Shown one piece after another: positions 5,010-5,455 of a DNA stretch of 5,455 bases; position 1 is the stretch's first letter, and each line of letters opens with the position of its first letter. Below the pieces are notes generated by a model. That model was given only the letters and a program-made list of their open reading frames with translations, searched no databases and had not been told where the DNA came from. The translations under genes and the position numbers were made by a program. Source of the DNA: Bacillota bacterium (GTDB taxonomy: Bacteria; Bacillota; Sulfobacillia; RBS10-35; JAJYVN01); the NCBI GenBank assembly GCA_021827805.1, contig JAKAUG010000054.1, positions 1 to 5,455 on the forward strand, in the 5' to 3' direction.

Positions 5010-5455
5010 CGGTAATAGGGGATTCAAGCTGGGCCAGGCGCTGTCGGCAGTCGCGGACGAGGACGCGCCTGAGGGCCCCCGCACCGAGGATCAGCTCGCG
5101 GCGCGGATCGGCAAGAACTTCGTGGAGCGCATCCTGGAGCGCGCCTCCGAGGGCGCACTGTCGGCCACAGCTCCGCCCGACCCGACGCAGCAGGTCGAGG
5201 GACTCAAGGGCCTCGTGCAGGCCGCCGGCGACCTGAAGAAGCTGTTCGCCGACGGCGACGGGGATGACGAGACGGAGGCGTTCCTCGCCAAACTGCCGAG
5301 GGGCGTGCGCCGCCGGTTCCTGCGGCTTCTCGACGACGACGACGAGCCGCGCGCGCGCCGCGGCGGCGGCGGCGGCGGCATGATCAACCTCTTTGACAAG
5401 CTGGCCGACATGCAGAAGCAGACGCGCGCCGAGACGCGCGAAATGCTGAAGGAAT
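5002..5455 (+). CDS. Unrecognised acidic low-complexity protein (partial)
   Basis: GTG 5002 overlaps the previous TAG (5007-5009) by 8 bases and has an excellent SD. The frame stays open to the window edge, giving 151 residues. The front half is charged and probably helical (IGKNFVERILERASEGALS, about 36-54). It contains acidic runs DGDGDDETE (about 84-92) and DDDDE (111-115), an Arg-rich patch LPRGVRRRFLRLL (98-110), a run of six glycines (121-126), and then a new amphipathic helix (FDKLADMQKQTRAETREMLK, about 131-150) that may begin a coiled coil. The glycine run looks like a hinge between two helical parts. No family is recognised and the remainder is missing, so function cannot be judged; tight coupling suggests it works with the upstream unknown protein. 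Confidence 0.6.
   Translation, partial: MASGNRGFKLGQALSAVADEDAPEGPRTEDQLAARIGKNFVERILERASEGALSATAPPDPTQQVEGLKGLVQAAGDLKKLFADGDGDDETEAFLAKLPRGVRRRFLRLLDDDDEPRARRGGGGGGMINLFDKLADMQKQTRAETREMLKE
5332..5379 (+). repeat. In-frame GAC and GGC triplet runs
   Basis: Four GAC codons (5332-5343) and six GGC codons (5362-5379) flank a GCGCGC stretch. They code an acidic run and a glycine hinge. Such runs can change copy number by slippage, always keeping the frame. Confidence 0.75.

Noticed and set aside
3846..5084. Long open frame on the minus strand, 412 codons
   Set aside because: It lies opposite two well-supported + strand genes and the intergenic leader, has no convincing SD, and its product is Arg/Ala/Pro-rich as expected for an antisense shadow in GC-rich DNA.
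1..5455. CRISPR array, tRNA, rRNA, insertion sequence ends or attachment site
   Set aside because: No regularly spaced direct repeats with spacers, no tRNA-like cloverleaf, and no terminal inverted repeats or transposase or integrase motifs were seen.

Overview
The window is very GC-rich (about 70 percent by eye) and tightly packed. All nine supported genes lie on the + strand, mostly with overlapping ends, strong Shine-Dalgarno (SD) sequences and many GTG starts. This layout, with a lysin-type hydrolase beside a one-helix membrane protein and a beta-repeat fibre-like protein, suggests a phage or prophage of a high-GC bacterium. No capsid, portal, terminase, integrase or tRNA gene is visible, so the host and phage class cannot be named.

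Region by region: (1) 2-581 holds the tail of an unknown gene, a small protein resembling the front half of MazG-like pyrophosphohydrolases, and a 51-residue single-helix membrane protein. (2) 574-1311 encodes a DUF1906/Rv2525c-like glycoside-hydrolase fold protein without a signal peptide, probably the endolysin, with the membrane protein as holin candidate. (3) 1312-1431 is best read as a gap: its codons do not look like those of the downstream gene, and it holds a GC-only hairpin and a weak -10-like box. (4) 1432-4110 carries a beta-rich protein, a 363-residue beta-repeat protein with 22-residue tandem repeats (tail fibre or appendage candidate), a 95-residue protein and a coiled-coil protein. 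(5) 4111-4226 is a second gap with a TATACT box and a strongly structured leader. (6) 4227-5455 holds two unrecognised genes: one with a C2H2-like cysteine/histidine pattern, and one acidic, low-complexity protein cut by the window edge.

The likely division of labour is lysis at the left, virion appendage proteins in the middle, and a separately transcribed unknown module at the right. The most unusual feature is a hairpin ending directly before the start codon at 4227 with an SD-like GAGGT in its loop; weaker versions of this arrangement occur at some other starts. There is no firm evidence here for a complete new defence or mobile system; the unknown pair at 4227-5455 with its structured leader is the best place to look.
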